From assembly GCA_016858145.1 (NCBI GenBank), contig JAEHOE010000008.1:1-64000 (forward strand): a stretch of DNA of 64,000 nt. The letters are read 5' to 3'. The notes below the pieces were generated by a model. That model searched no databases. It saw only the letters and a list, made by a program, of their open reading frames with translations, and was not told where the DNA came from. Made by a program: the position numbers and the translations under genes. Of the stretch, positions 13,021 to 25,700 are shown piece after piece (position 1 is the stretch's first letter; each line of letters begins with the position of its first letter). The DNA comes from Edaphochlamys debaryana. Its lineage: Eukaryota; Chlorophyta; Chlorophyceae; Chlamydomonadales.

Positions 13021-14764
13021 TCAGCCCAGCACCATGCCGGCGGGCCCCCCCAGGGGCGGGGGGCCCGAGGGGTACGGCAGGTCGTCCAGGGCCTGGGGCA
13101 CCTCGTGGCCCCACACGTACCTGAAGAGGGGGAGGGGAGAGGGGGAGGGAGGGGGAGAGGTCAGGGCGAAGGGGGGGGGGCGGCGTTGGGGAGTGAGCGG
13201 TCTGGATTGGTCCGCCCAGGGTACGGAGCGGGCGCGGGCTCCCCGGCTTGGGAGCTGGAGAAAGCCCCTCCGCTGAACCCCAACCGCGCCGTCCCCTTAC
13301 GGCTTCGAGCAGAGCAGGCGGATCCCCGCATCTCTGCCCGCCTCGCCCCCGCCCACCGACAGCCTGCCCTCCAACCTCCGCCCCCTCCTCCCTCCCCTAC
13401 CGCTGCCCCAGCTCACACACCCCAGCTGCCGCTGGAGCGCTGCTGGAGCTCGCCGGACCTTTCGCTCTGGACCTCGGTGCGCATTGGGCTCGCTGGCTGC
13501 CGCCTTACGATCGTTAAAGATCACCCCAGCTGCCCCCTCCACCCGCCCCCCCACCCACCCCACCTGTGGTGCACGCCCTCCGCGTTGCACGTGATGATGC
13601 GCACGGAGCCGCCCGAGGAGGCGTCACGGGCCATGGCCAGGGCGAGGGCGTTGATGGCCCACTGCTCCGCCTCCTCGCGCGTCATGTTGTCGCTGGGGAC
13701 CAAGAGTAGGGAGGGAGGGTAAGCTGTTAGTGTTACAAGTGCCCTCCACCAACATCTCGCAACCCGTACGGTCGTGCCCCGCACGTCATTAGCCGCGCTG
13801 TCCGCCTTGCATCCCTCTACACCCTCTCCTCTCCCTCCCTCAAATTCCCCCTGACCCCACCGGAACTCGCTGTCGCAGAAGCCCCAGATGTAGGTGCTGC
13901 CCGAGCCGTCCGTGGACCACTTCTCCTTGCTCAGCGTGCCGCCAATGGGCGCGCCGTACACGGAGCCGCCCTCGTGCTTGTCCCAGCCCACCACCAGCAT
14001 GGCGGCCATGAGGTGCTTGTTGTTATACGAGATCTGGAGATTGGAGTGTACGAGCATGCGTTGTGAAGTGTGGAATGAGTGCGGAAGTTGAGCGGGCGTT
14101 GGGCCTTTGCTCGCGCGTCTGCAGGGGGCTGGGAGCGTGCCGCGCAGCCCGGCGGCAAGTTCGGCAGGGTGGCAAGGGCCAGGCACCGACGGCAGGCGCT
14201 CACTCCACAGCAGGGGGTGTCAGGATCCTCACGCCTCAGTGCAAGCGTTCGCCCTCGCCAATGCTGCGGACTTGCAGGGGCCCGCTGACACGGCTTCCGA
14301 ACTTCCCTGCTGCCCCGGAACCGCTTCCGAAACCCCACGCCCGTGCCAGCGGCCGCCGTCGGGCCCCTGCACGGCTCACCATCTGCGCCAGCTTGGCCGC
14401 CATCTGCACCGTTGGCTCCTCCCCAGACTCCGCAGTCATCTGAGCCAGGTAGTGGCGAACTGCGAGACAGCGGGTGTGGAGGATGGCGCGGGCCTCAGGC
14501 AGGGTTTGAGGCCCTCCGGTGACCGGGCCACCCCCGCGACGCACCATTGTCGCTGACGATTTGCGTGTCCGGTGCACTGCCCGAGCGGCAGAGGAAAATG
14601 GAGTCCGCGAGGGGCGCGATCTTGTTGGACGCGCGGTTTGTGATATAGTTCCCGATACTGACACGGCCGTCTGCTCCTAGCACCACGCCTCCATTGTATA
14701 CACAGGCTACGAGGGTCGTGCCCGTTGAGGGCGCGGCCTCGGCGTGGGAACTAGACCGGTCCAT
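13021..14764 (-). CDS. PBA1: 20S proteasome subunit beta1 (caspase-like)
   Basis: Beta-type 6/PBA1 subunit of the 20S core, an N-terminal-nucleophile hydrolase cleaving after acidic residues in the proteasome of cytosol and nucleus. Five exons in phase: 14545-14764, 14380-14459, 13861-14033, 13564-13692, 13021-13120; 233 residues, the usual family length. A 15-residue propeptide ([15 protein letters not shown]) precedes Thr16, the catalytic Thr1 of the mature chain ([17 protein letters not shown]). Mature Asp17 (GAD) and Lys33 (RASNK) are in place. Other family blocks: [79 protein letters not shown]. Stop TGA is at 13021-13023. It is divergent from the RAP-domain gene; the two start codons are about 200 bases apart. 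Confidence 0.96.
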
Positions 14765-14967
14765 GCTCCCGGCCTCTTGTAAGCGCTCGGCGGTTCCTAT
14801 GCCTCGGTGCAAGCGGATGATGGTGAGGTATAGAAGTCGATATAAGGCTGGCTGCAGTGTGTTGCAGCTCCCCTGAGTGAGCCTCCCGAATGAGACGAGG
14901 GCCCATGCAAGGGCATGTTGCCGAGAGGTGCGCAAAACTTGCATAGCTTCATGGCCCCAACCTAGCT
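14765..14967. promoter_or_regulatory. Bidirectional promoter PBA1 / RAP-domain gene
   Basis: Only 203 bases separate the divergent start codons, so both promoters and 5' UTRs must fit here or the promoters overlap the neighbouring transcripts. A TATA-like GATATAAGG at about 14846 could serve the plus gene. A short upstream ORF (ATG GCC CCA ACC TAG, about 14951) precedes the plus-strand start. No experimental evidence. Confidence 0.4.
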
Positions 14968-17900
14968 ATGCGATCCAACCTCACCGACCATGGCGGGACG
15001 CCCCGCTTTGTGCCCCGACCATTCCCCGCGTCAACCTACGCGCGACGCGTCCTGCACCATTGCCTGCAGGCACCTTCACCGATCCCACATGCTAGTGAAA
15101 ATGCCGCAATCGCGCCTACCTCCACCGCTGGGGGAGGCCCGGCCTTGGCCGCAACCATCCAACCCGCCGACGAGCTACTTGCGTTCCTGGAGCAGGACGC
15201 GCGGCCCTACGAGGTGTCTGTGCCGCCCTACATGGTGATGCCGCGTGCTGCGCCGAAGCGACGACCACAGCGGGTCAACGGAAAGCCCGGAACTGGGGCC
15301 GGCGTCGGGGGCTCTCGGCGCCCTCGCCAGACAGACGGTCCAGCCGCTCAGGGCCGAGACGGGTCAGTCACGGCCACCCCTTCCAAGCCTCACAATCCTA
15401 CACTTGCTTCTGCACAAAGTGCAAAGCAGCAGGTCACAGCAGGAGCGGCTGCCTCCGCTGCCTTCGGGGCAGGCCTAGCGGCGCCGCCGGCGGCCACCCA
15501 GCGGCTGGCGGAGGCGGTAACCGCTCGTTCGGGGCTTCACACGGCGGCGTCAGCTGAGTCTCCTAGTTATGCATCTTCTGCTTCCGACCTCGGCCGCGAG
15601 GGTGACTTGGCGGGCTCGGCTCACCTAGCTGCAGCCACTGCCGAGCCGAGCCCAGCGCCTATCGTGGACGATCTGGGCCTGGGCCCCGGCCCCTCGGGCC
15701 CAGGCGGGCGGCTGCAGGCCCGGATCGCTGCAGCACGTGCGCTGGGATCTGCACCAATGCAGAGGGGGATAGATTCAGGATCGGAGGCACAGTTTGGCGC
15801 GGCGGCAGCCAAGGCCCCACCAGGCAGGGGTTCCGCCCCTCCGCCCAGTACGGGCCCAGCACCCGCCGCGGCCGGGAGTGCAGCGCCAGCGGGGTCCGCA
15901 GCAGCCGCTGGGCGGGCGCAGCCTACTCAGCAAGTGTTATCCTCACAGGGGTTCCGCGCTACGGCGTCGGCTGACCAAGGGCACCGGACAAGGGCGGGAC
16001 CACCCATCTTGCCTGCCCGACTCCCCCCGGCCCCCTCAGCAGCTCCGACCTCGACCACGGCGCCTCAGGTTGCTGCGGAGGACCCGGCGGCCCGGCTGCT
16101 GGCCATGCGGAGGGCCGCAGTGGCCTGGCAGTGGGGACGCACTCGGGCCCCGACCCCCGGCCCCCCGGCACCGGGTCCTGGGGCCGGGGCAGGAGCAGGG
16201 GCGGTGGCGGGGACGGGAAGCTCGCTTGCGGAAGCCGGAGCGAGTGCCACGAGAGCCGTACTGGCAGCACCTGAGCGCAGTGCGGGTGGAACGGTCGGGG
16301 CGGCCCCTACGCCCTCGCCGGCTGTGACGCAGGCGCCGGCTGTGGCGCCGCCGGCAGCGGGGGTGTTTCCTTCTGCCGCTCTAAAGACGGCGCAGCCGTC
16401 AGCACCTCCTCCTGCTGCTGTGGCACCGGCGGTCCAAGCCGCACCTGCTGCGCCCACGTCAGCTGCATTCGCGTCCCCACGTGCCGCGCCCCGGCCCGCT
16501 CCGCAGCCGCCCGCTCCGCAGCCTGCCCCGCAGCCCAGCCCCCCTCAGTCCCGAGAGGCGTCACGGCTGCCGGCAGCACCGGTGCCAGCGCCTGCAGTCC
16601 CCTCCAGTGTGCCTGCAGCCCAAGCCGTTGCCCTGCATCAGCCCGCCTCGCCGCCAAAGGCCGGGGCGGTAGCGCTTGAGCCCTCCGCACGCAAGCTGGC
16701 CGCTGACGAGGCGACCTCAGCCGCCGCTGCTTCCGCCGCTGCGCCGTCGGCGGCGGCACAGCTTGCGCCGGCTCGCCCGAAGACCCCAGCGGCGGCGGCG
16801 GGGGCGCAGGTTGGCGTGCCTTCACAGACCGTGGCACAGGGGACGCCAACAGCGGCCCACCCTCAGGCGGCTGCACCCGTACTGCTGTCCCATCCGCTGG
16901 CGTCGGGGGCGGCAGGGGTGGTGGCAGAGGCGGCGTCGGAGCCGGCGCCGCCGCCAGCTCGGCCTCGGGTGCCGGCGGCGCTGCTGCCGCTGACGCTGCA
17001 GGGGCGGGTGGCGAGGATGGAGGCAGCTCTGGCGGCCCGCCGCGCGGCTGAGGCCGCCAAAGCCCCGGCCCCTGCCACCCCCGCCGCTGCCGCGGCCAGC
17101 ACGCCTGCTGCTCCTGCCTCGGCCCACGCACGGCCCAGCTCCCAGACTCCCGCACGGCAGCCTTTGGACCGAAGCAAAGCCTCCCCCACCAAGGCAGGAC
17201 AGGCCGCTCCACCGTCAACTCCGACGCCGCTGCCACGTCAGCGCACGCCCAAGCCCGCACGCGCTGCCTCCGCCGGCCACGCCGCGGCGTCCGCCTCCGC
17301 TTCCGTCGGCGCCTCTGCCCCACCCGTCAGGCTGCGCTCAGCCTCCGGCGCGGCCGTGTCCCTGTTTAAGCAGCTCTCCGCCTACACCCCAGCGGGTCGC
17401 GAGGACAGCCGGGTTGCGCTGGCGCCGTTTGCTCGGTACCACGTGCCGACGTTCCAGGCCGCCGCCGAGGCGACGGCGGCGGCGCCGTCACGCGTGCTTC
17501 AGCGGTTTTCTTTCGACCAGATCGCCTCCGTCGCCGCCGCCTACGCCGCCGCCGGCCACCGCCACGAGCCCTTCCTGGCGGCGCTGGCGGCGGCGGCGGC
17601 GGGGAAGCTGGTGGCGGCGCCGCCAGGGCAGTGGCAGCAACCGAGCCGGCGGCGGCAGGGGCTGCGCCTGCGGCGGTCCGCCGCCGCCGCTGCGGCGGCG
17701 CCGCCGAGCTTCCGCGGCGCGTGCGTCCTGCTCATGGCGCTGTCGAGGCTGGGCGGCGGCGCCGCCGCGCCGACGGCGACGCCGGCGGCGGCGGTTGCTC
17801 TTTGGATCGCCAAGGAGCTGGCCAGCGGCCGCGCAACGCCACGGTCCAAGCGCAAGGGCACGTGGCTAGCGGCAGCGCTGGCGTCGTACCCTCAGCTGGA

Positions 17901-20900
17901 GCGTCAAGCGGCTGCCGCCGCCGCCACCGCCGTCGGCGGCGGCGGCACGGTCGCCGTCGGCGGTGGCGGCGGCGGCAGCGGCTCCGCTGCGGTCGCCGCC
18001 GCCGAGCTGGCTGCTGCCGGCCGGATCCTGTTCGCGGAGGCGGCGGAGGCGATCCGCGTGGATCCAGGCTGGATCTACCTGTTGGACGGCCGGGAGGCGC
18101 TGTGGGCGTTATGGGCCTTCCGCGCCGCCGCTGATTCGTATGGCGCCGCCGCCGCCGCCGCACCGCCGTCGGGTTCCGATCCTGACAAGGCTGCCGGCAC
18201 GCGGGAGGCGCTTACGGCGGCGGTTGGGCCGGCACTGACCGTTGCCCGGTCGACGGTTGGCCGTTATGATCAGGATCCGCTGGTGGAGATCAAGCTTGCG
18301 GGGCGGGCGGCCAGCATGGTGAGGGGTCTGAGGCACGGAAGCAGTTGATGAGGGCAGCAGAAACGCACATCGCGGCCAGCCGGGCTGAGCCCTGTTTCCT
18401 GATAGGCTCTTTGCAGCTACCCTTCGTGGGCGCGGCGGCACGCTCTTGGTTAGCTCAAGCCCCCTAAGCCCCACATCTCCAACCCCACCTCAAAACCGCG
18501 ATCCCGCTTAGCTCTGGTCCTCAGGACGCCACCCCTCCAACCACTCCACACCCCAGGTGGAGCAGTTCTCCCCCGCGCACCTGGCGGAGGCCTATGCGCT
18601 GGTGGCGGAGGCGGGGCTGCGCGGGGAGGCCGAACTGCTGGCGGCGCTGCGGGCGGCGGCGCTGGCGCGGGCCGCCAGCCTGCGGCCGCAGCCCCTGGCA
18701 GTGATGGCGGCGGCGCTGGCGGTTATGGGGGTGAGGGGGGTGGGGTGGGGTGGGGAAAGGGGCAGGGGCGGGTGGGTTGGTAGATGGTGTCAGCTATGGG
18801 TAATTGTGTGCAGGTGCATGCAGGAAGGTCCGTGGAGGGCCGTGCTGCGGTTGTGCGCAGGTTGATCAGGGGAGAAGGGCCAGGATCCTTGGTCATTCGT
18901 CCGACCCCCGCATCCGCGCTTTCCCGCCTGCCTCCCTTGGCGCCCGCTGCCCGCAGGTCCGGGACCTGGTGTGGCTGACGGGGCTGGCCGCCGCCGCCCG
19001 CAACAAGATGGTCAACACGCCGCCGCACCTGGTGGGTCTTTTTGGGCTGGTCTGAGGCTTGGGGCCTTGGGGCCGGGCGGCTCTCCATCTTGGCATTGCA
19101 CTACGGCGGCTCACTCTATAAGTGCCTACAGACCTCCCGCCTGCCACCCGGCCCCATCCCATATCCCCCCAACTCTCCCAAACTGCCCTCTCCCCCGACC
19201 CAGATGGCCGTAACGCTCCACTCCCTGGCGGGCGTGCTGCGCCTGCGCCACCCCCCCCTCATGCGGGCCGCGGCCCTCGTGGCCACCGCCCCCGGCTTCG
19301 AGCGCCTGCGGGGGCTGGGCCCGGGGGAGGTGGTGCGGCTGGCGGGGGCGTACGCGGCGGTGGGGTCGTACGAGGGAATGCTGCTGCGGAGGGCGGTGAG
19401 CGCGGGCCGGGGGGCGTTGGGAAGAAGAGGACAAAAGCTTGTGGGGGAGAGAGGGTGGGCCAGTGATGGCGTTCAAGGGACAGGGGACAGCACTGTGCGG
19501 ACAGGCCGCAGTGTCGATTTTTCCGACCCGGCTAACTCACTAGCTTTCGCCCAAACCTCTCCCACAACCTGGCACGCCCCCACACGCCCCCCCAGGCCGA
19601 GCACATGCTGTCCCTGGGCCCCGGCGCCACCCCCTGGCAGCGCGCCGCCCTGCTGACCGCCCTCACCCGCCTGGGCCACCGCAACAGCCCCCTGCTGCGG
19701 GCGGTCGCGGCGGAGGTGCTTGGCCTCAGCCTGCCCGGCCCCTCCCTGTCCGCCTCCGCCGCCTCTGCCTCCGTCTCCACCGCCGCTGCAGCCTCCTCAA
19801 GCCCCGCACCGAGTGGCACTGTGGGAGCTAATGGGGCCGTCAGCGGGCAGGCCGCTGGGATGGCGTCAGCGGCGGCGGCTGGCGGCGGCGCGGCGGCGCC
19901 GCCGGCGCTGGTCGTGGCGGTGGCGGCGGCGGCGGGAGCGCTGCAGTTCCGGCCGCCGGGGCTGCTGCCTGCGCTGGCGGCGGCCGGGACAGAGGCGTGG
20001 ACCCGGCTGGGCCTGCCCCAGCGCGCGACGCTGGCGTGGGCCCAGCTGGTCCTCATGGGCCCCCTCGTGCCCCTTCAACTTGCACCGGCGGCGGCCGCGG
20101 CGGCGGCAGCGGCAGTGGCCGCGGCGACGCCGACTGCGACGACGCTGCTGTCAGAGTACGTCCGCTGCCTGGGCGTCGTCAGCCCGCGGCAGTGGCCATC
20201 GGGCGCCGCCGCGGCCGCCGGCCACCACAGGCAGCTGCTGACGGCGGCGGCGGTGCTGTGCTGGCTGGGGCCTGCGCAGCGAGCCCGCGGCGGCGGACCC
20301 GCCGGCAGCGTGCCGGCATCCGTCACGGCCGAGGCAGTTGAGGCAGGGCTGACGGAGGCGGATGCAGGGCGGCGGGAGCTTCGATCGGAGCTGCGGCGGC
20401 TGCCGGCAGGGTCGCTGGCGGCGGCGCTGGCGGAGCAGCAGCGCGCGCGCATGGCGGAACTCGGTCCCTGGGCCGCAGCGGCGGCGGCGGTGGCGGAGGA
20501 GGCCGTCGCGCTCGCCGCCGCCGCCACCGCCGCCACCTCTGCCACATCAGCGTCTGCGGTCTTTGAGGTCCCGGCCAGTGGTGGCGGCGGTGGCAGGGCG
20601 CGCCAACGGAGCGCCAGGCAGGGCCGGGTCCGGTTGACGCTGGCCGGAGGGCGCGTGGCGGCGGGGATGATGGTGGCCGGCGGGGCGCTGGGGGTGGATG
20701 TGGCCCTGGATCTGGATCTGGAGGTGGAGCTAGAGGGGCTTGGATCCAGCACGGCCGCGAGCTTCGCCGTCGTTGACGATCTGGCCGGGGCCGGATCTGC
20801 CGAGGCGGCGGCGGCGGCCGGGCCTAGCAATGGCCAGACGGAAGGCGAAGCTCCCCAGAAGCGGTGGAGGCGGCTCCGGGTGGCACTCGAACTGTGCCGC

Positions 20901-21353
20901 ATGCCCGGGGCCGACTCCTTCACCGCCCTCGGCGCAAGCTCCAGCCCCGGCGGCGGCGGCAGCAGCAGCGGTGGTGGCGGCGGGGACGTCCCGCTGCGCC
21001 CGCTGCTGGCTGCGCAGCTGGGCACTGCGCCCGTGACCGCGCCGGCCCCGCCGGGGCAGGTGCGCAACTCGCGGTGGCTGCTCAGCGGCGGCGCGGCGAT
21101 GCGGCGGCGGCTGCTGGCGGCGCTGGGCTGGCGGGTGGTGGCGGTGCGGGAGAAGGAGTGGGCCGCGCTGAGATCTCGGGAGCAGCGGCGGCGCGAGGCC
21201 ATGGCGTGGCTGCGGCGGGTGCTGGCGGCGGAGGCGAGGGCGCTGACGGCGGAGGTGGCGGCGGCGGAGGCAGAGGCGGCAGAGGCGCCGGCGGGTGGAG
21301 GTAGAGCGAAGCGGGCGACTAGGAAGGGGGCGGCGGTGAGGGTGGAGGGGTGA
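14968..21353 (+). CDS. RAP-domain protein, probably organellar RNA-binding
   Basis: About 1849 residues from five exons, all phase 0: 14968-18318, 18557-18730, 18957-19031, 19204-19395, 19596-21353. The first ~750 residues are Ala/Pro-rich and low in complexity; the basic, acid-poor start resembles an organelle targeting peptide. From about residue 800 come Ala/Leu-rich helical repeats of the FASTK/HPR/OPR type (FSFDQIASVAAAYAAAGHR, FSPAHLAEAYALVAEAGLRG, VVRLAGAYAAVGSYEGMLLR). The C-terminus is a RAP domain (RNSRWLLSGGAAMRRRLLAA, LGWRVVAVREKEWAALRS, then a helix AMAWLRRVLAAEA). Such proteins in Chlamydomonas act on chloroplast or mitochondrial RNA; the target here is unknown. The 3' half is duplicated as a broken copy at 41.3-45.0 kb. 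An upstream start cannot be excluded. Confidence 0.8.
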
Positions 21354-21879
21354 GGGTTGCGCGGGAATGGGGGTGTCATGCATGTGGGTGAGTGGGGAAG
21401 CGCCTGGTAGCGTGAGGGGAGGGCGGAGCGGATGCTGCCAGCAGAGTAGGGCACGGCGGGGGCTGCAAAGGCGGCAATGAAGCCTGAGTAAAGAGTAGGA
21501 TGCGGAAGGTTTGAGGACGGCGGGCGTGTGTGGTGTGGAGAGGGTAAAGCCCCTCTCCGTCGTCCCCAGCACGGTTGGCATATTTCGGCCCCTTTGGGCG
21601 GTTGCTGTATCTTCGTAGAACCTCACTCTCTCACACTCGCCGTCCGCTGGACGAAACATGGTTGGACTTGCCCTGTGGTGGCCCTTCGTGGCCGTGTTGA
21701 CGCTGCGTATTGAGTACCCAGCATGCCCGCTCTCAGTCCTTCCGGGTCCAGCCAACTGCTCTCTCCCGTGCGGTGTCGTGCAACGACTTCGGCGCTGCAT
21801 TCCCGAACGCCATAAAAGCCCAGCAGGCTCAGGGAGACTCCAGTCTGTCTTTCGACCGATTCAGAGTTGCCGTAGCAAC
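21354..21879 (+). promoter_or_regulatory. RAP 3' end and CHRD-gene promoter region
   Basis: Contains the RAP 3' UTR (no clear TGTAA seen) and, before the ATG at 21880, a TATA-like CATAAAAG at 21811-21818. The same promoter with CATAAAAG is conserved in duplicate B (about 45413-45420, ATG at 45482), where 10 extra bases plus a short repeat lie upstream of it. Confidence 0.45.
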
Positions 21880-22177
21880 ATGGCCCGTGTTCAGCTCGCC
21901 CTGCTTGCCCTCGTTGCGGTCGCAGCCTGCTGCCATGCCCAGGTGCCCAGTAAGGAAGCTTGGCGTTGTGTCCGCCTAGCGGTCGAGACATCAGCAGCAT
22001 GAGTTTAGGACGCGCGGCGTCGGGCGCTGTTGTGCCCACTACCGGGACATGCGCGTAGCATCTCTGCCACCCTGTTCCCCTGTGGCGCCCTGCGCCCTAC
22101 CTCTGCAGTACCCCAACGGCCAGATCCTGGCCAACCTCAAGGGCCGCGGCGGCTGCGACCTCACCTGGTCGGGCTAG
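21880..22177 (+). pseudogene. Truncated secreted CHRD-domain gene (copy A)
   Basis: A signal peptide exon (MARVQLALLALVAVAACCHA, then QVP and a GTAAGG donor) is followed only by the terminal CHRD exon at 22109-22177 (YPNGQILANLKGRGGCDLTW SG, stop). The middle exons encoding the rest of the CHRD fold, including the YVNVHT exon kept in copy B, are missing. The intact paralogue at 46956-49283 shows what is lost. Probably a non-functional remnant; a very short secreted peptide is possible but unsupported. Confidence 0.6.
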
Positions 22178-22706
22178 ACGCTAGGGTCATAGCGTGGAGA
22201 GCGGTGGTGTCGTCTGTGGCGTGCTATGCATGCTCCACGCACGCACAGCAGGATGCGGCCGTACCCAGGGCCTGATGAGCGAGGATCAGGCGGCGCATGG
22301 CTGTCGCATATATGTTCCGTTACAAGTGATGATACGACGTACGCAAACACACCGACCACGCAGCGGTTAGATTGATCTTGGGATGGAATTCAGAGGCGTT
22401 CCTTTACACTGTACTGTAGTCCAAGCCCCACCAAGCGTGGGATTTTGTGGCCGCCGGGCGGCCAAGGGTTGGGATCGGTCCATCGGCGGTGTTCTGCGCG
22501 GAGGGGGCCACCACCGCAGACTCTACCCGCTCACCGCAGACTCCACCTCTCTCTCACTTCTTATATTAGCATCTCGTGCCACAGCACATTCACACGCCCA
22601 GCCCTCGTCACCGCTAGCTACGATTCTGCTGGTCCGGGTGCTAGCCTTGCGAGGCGCCCGGACCGGTCACGATGGTCAAGCAGGAGCGGGACAGCGATGA
22701 TGGTGG

Positions 22707-25700
22707 GTGGTGCTGCGCGCAGTGCTGCGTTGCGCCAGCAGGAAGTGCCTGAATTGCAGCCAACGCACAGTGCCTCCTCGTCTTCCTGCAGGCCTCCGCA
22801 CCGACAAATGCGGGCTGCAGAACCTGGTGCTGCCGCTCACCCAGTTTGAGGGCGTCGAGGTGACCCGCGAGGAGGTCCTCTCTGCGGTGGACTTCCTGGT
22901 CGCAGCCTTCACTAGGCTGCGACTTGAGGCGATGTCCCTCTTAGGGCTGATAGCAGTTGTCATGTGCGAGGACATCAGGCTGGCGGAGCAGCACGAGCCG
23001 GCGTGCTGCCGAACCTGCCGCGAGCTGCGCCAGAGCAGCTCATGGTCGGACCCATCCAAGCACCTCTACCACGCCTTCAGCAAAGCGGCCAGGTACGACC
23101 TCACGGCCGCCGGCAAGAAGCGCGGCCGTCCGGCGGGCGGGGACCCCATCGTGGACCACGTCTACACCGCAAACTTCATGTCGTGGCTCGCGCGGCGGTG
23201 CAGGCTAGACGTGGATGATGCGCTAGGCCAGGTGAGAAAGGCTTCCTGGCGCCATGGCGTGCGATGGCCCGAGGCACGGTTGGTACCCGACCCCACAACG
23301 CCGCCCCCACCCCCCCGATTTGCCTTGCCCCCTTCCCCACAGGTCCCTGCCCAGCCGGCTGCGGCGAAGCTCAACTAGGTTGCGTGGCGTATGGCGCTCG
23401 CCGTGCTCTATGATCGCGACCTTGAGCAGCCGAGGTGGTGGTCGGGCTGGGCAGCAGGCGCTGCGCCGGCGCCGGCAGCCGCCCCTGGCGCTGCGCTCTG
23501 GTCTGTGCTGGTTCAGCGGGTAAACCACCAGCGTGAACTGCGGGGCCAACAGGGGCTGCTGTTGCGGCTGACGGTGAACAACCAGGTGCTGTACCGGAAG
23601 GCAAGCAGCAGCCACGCAGCCTGGGCGGGGGCGATCCTCGCCGACCTGGGAGCCCGCCGCGCCGTCCTCGAGGGACAGGAACGGGAACTGGCGGGAATGG
23701 GAGAGGCGGGTGCTGAGGGCCTTGCCCTCGTTCGGCGACAGCTTCGCCGGGTGCGCCGCTTTGCGCTGGTCCCGACTCCCTCCTTCAAGCCCATCCACAT
23801 ACCACTCAACGGCACCACCATGCCGTGCCTTGCTGGGCAGCTGCGGACACTGGCAGCGCGTCACGCGACAGAGTTTGCCAACGCCGCCTCGTACGCTGGC
23901 TGCACGTTTGGCGGCCGGCTCCCGGCACCATTGGCGACGCTGAAGCTCGAGGCGGTTGGCGGTTCTTCGATCGAGCCCGCTTGACCAGCCCCAGTGCCCC
24001 CTTTGCGGGGTTCATGACTACCGACGGCGTGAGCTGTGGCGTAGTGCGCTCGCGCGGGGATGGTGCGGGTGGGGCGCTCGGCTCTGCGGCCCTGCAGCCA
24101 GCTGACGCGGCGCCGCCCAAGCAGTACACGCGGGAGGAGCTGGCCCGCATGTGTGTCGTGGGCGTCGACCCGGGCGCAGGGCGCAGCTGGTTCACGGCGG
24201 CCTCCAACCCTCTGTACGCGCCCGCGGAATGGGCGTGGCGAGGATGCACGCACGAGGGCGACAGCGAGGGCAGCGGCAGCGAGGGGGCCAGGGAGGGCAG
24301 CGACGGCGACAGCGAGGGTGGCAGCAGCGATGGCTGCAACAGCGAGGGCAGCAGCGTGGACAGCGGCGGTGAGGGCGGCAGCGGGGCAAGGTCCTGCCTG
24401 CTGCACCTGCATGACAGGCAGCTGAACGAGGACGAGGGAGACGGCGCAGCTGCGACGCTGCCACCTCAGCCCCGCCGCCCCGTGCGCGCGGGGTCAACGG
24501 CCAGACGCAGGCAGCGCAGGGGGGGCAAGCGGCGCAAGCAGTCCAAGCACTGGCAGCCGCGAGGGGCCACAGCCAAGCGCAGGCGCCAGAGGCGCGGCTG
24601 CTCACACATGTCCATGGGACATTGGCGGCAGATGGCTGGCCTCGAGCGCATCCGTACGGCTGACCTCCGGGCTGCACCGGAGCTGCAGGCCTACATTGCG
24701 CGCATCCCCTCGGCAGCAACCGCCTCATCGGCCGAGTATGAGGCGCACCTGCGCTATCTCTTCGGCCAGCCGGCAGCGGCGGCAGGCGCGGGGCCGGCTG
24801 CGGCGGCGGGCCCGGCAGGGCTTGGCGTCGTGGACGTGCTGTGGTACTACCACACCTCCGCGTTCCGCCACAAGCGCTGGGCCGCCTTCATCCAGCGCGA
24901 CCGCGCGCTGCACCGCGTGTCCCAACAGCTGACGCACGGGCGGCGGCAGGAGGAGGTGGTGGTGGGCTGGGGGTCGTGGGCTTTTGGCGGGGGAAAGGGG
25001 GGCTCGCCCATCTCGACCAGGGGCGGAGGCGCCCCCACGGGGCGGCTGATCAAGCTGCTCCGCGAGCGGTACGCCAAGCACGTCCTGGTCATTGACGAGT
25101 ACAGGACCAGCAAGGTGGGAGGGGCGCATCAGTGGGTTTGCTTGCTTGACATTGTCGCCAGATTGCCGCCGCCATATTGCCGCCACCTTCCTTAACCGAT
25201 GCCCTTCCTACTTGCACACACCCACACCGCAGACGTGCTACAACTGCGGGCACCAGGACATGGTGCTGAGGAACGGACTGGTGGGCCTGCGGGAGGGCCA
25301 GCGGGCCTGGTCGGTGAAAGACTGCAACAGTTGCTTCACAACCTGGGTAGGTGGGGGTGGGTGGGTCACGGCCTGGTCACAGCCTGGTCACAGCCTGGCC
25401 CCCCGGTCACAGCCTGGTCACAGCCTGCCCCCCCCCGGTCACAGCCTGGTCACAGCCTGGTCACAGCCTGGCCCCCGGTCACACCCCGGTCACAGCCCCT
25501 GGTCACAGCCCGGTCACAGCCTGGTCACAGCCTGGCCCCCGGTCACAGCCCGGTCACAGCCTGCGGTCACAGCCCGGTCACAGCCCGGTCACAGCCTGGT
25601 CACAGCCTGGCCCCCGGTCACAGCCCGGTCACAGCCTGCGGTCACAGCCCGGTCACAGCCTGGCCCCCGGTCACAGCCTGCGGTCACAGCCCGGTCACAG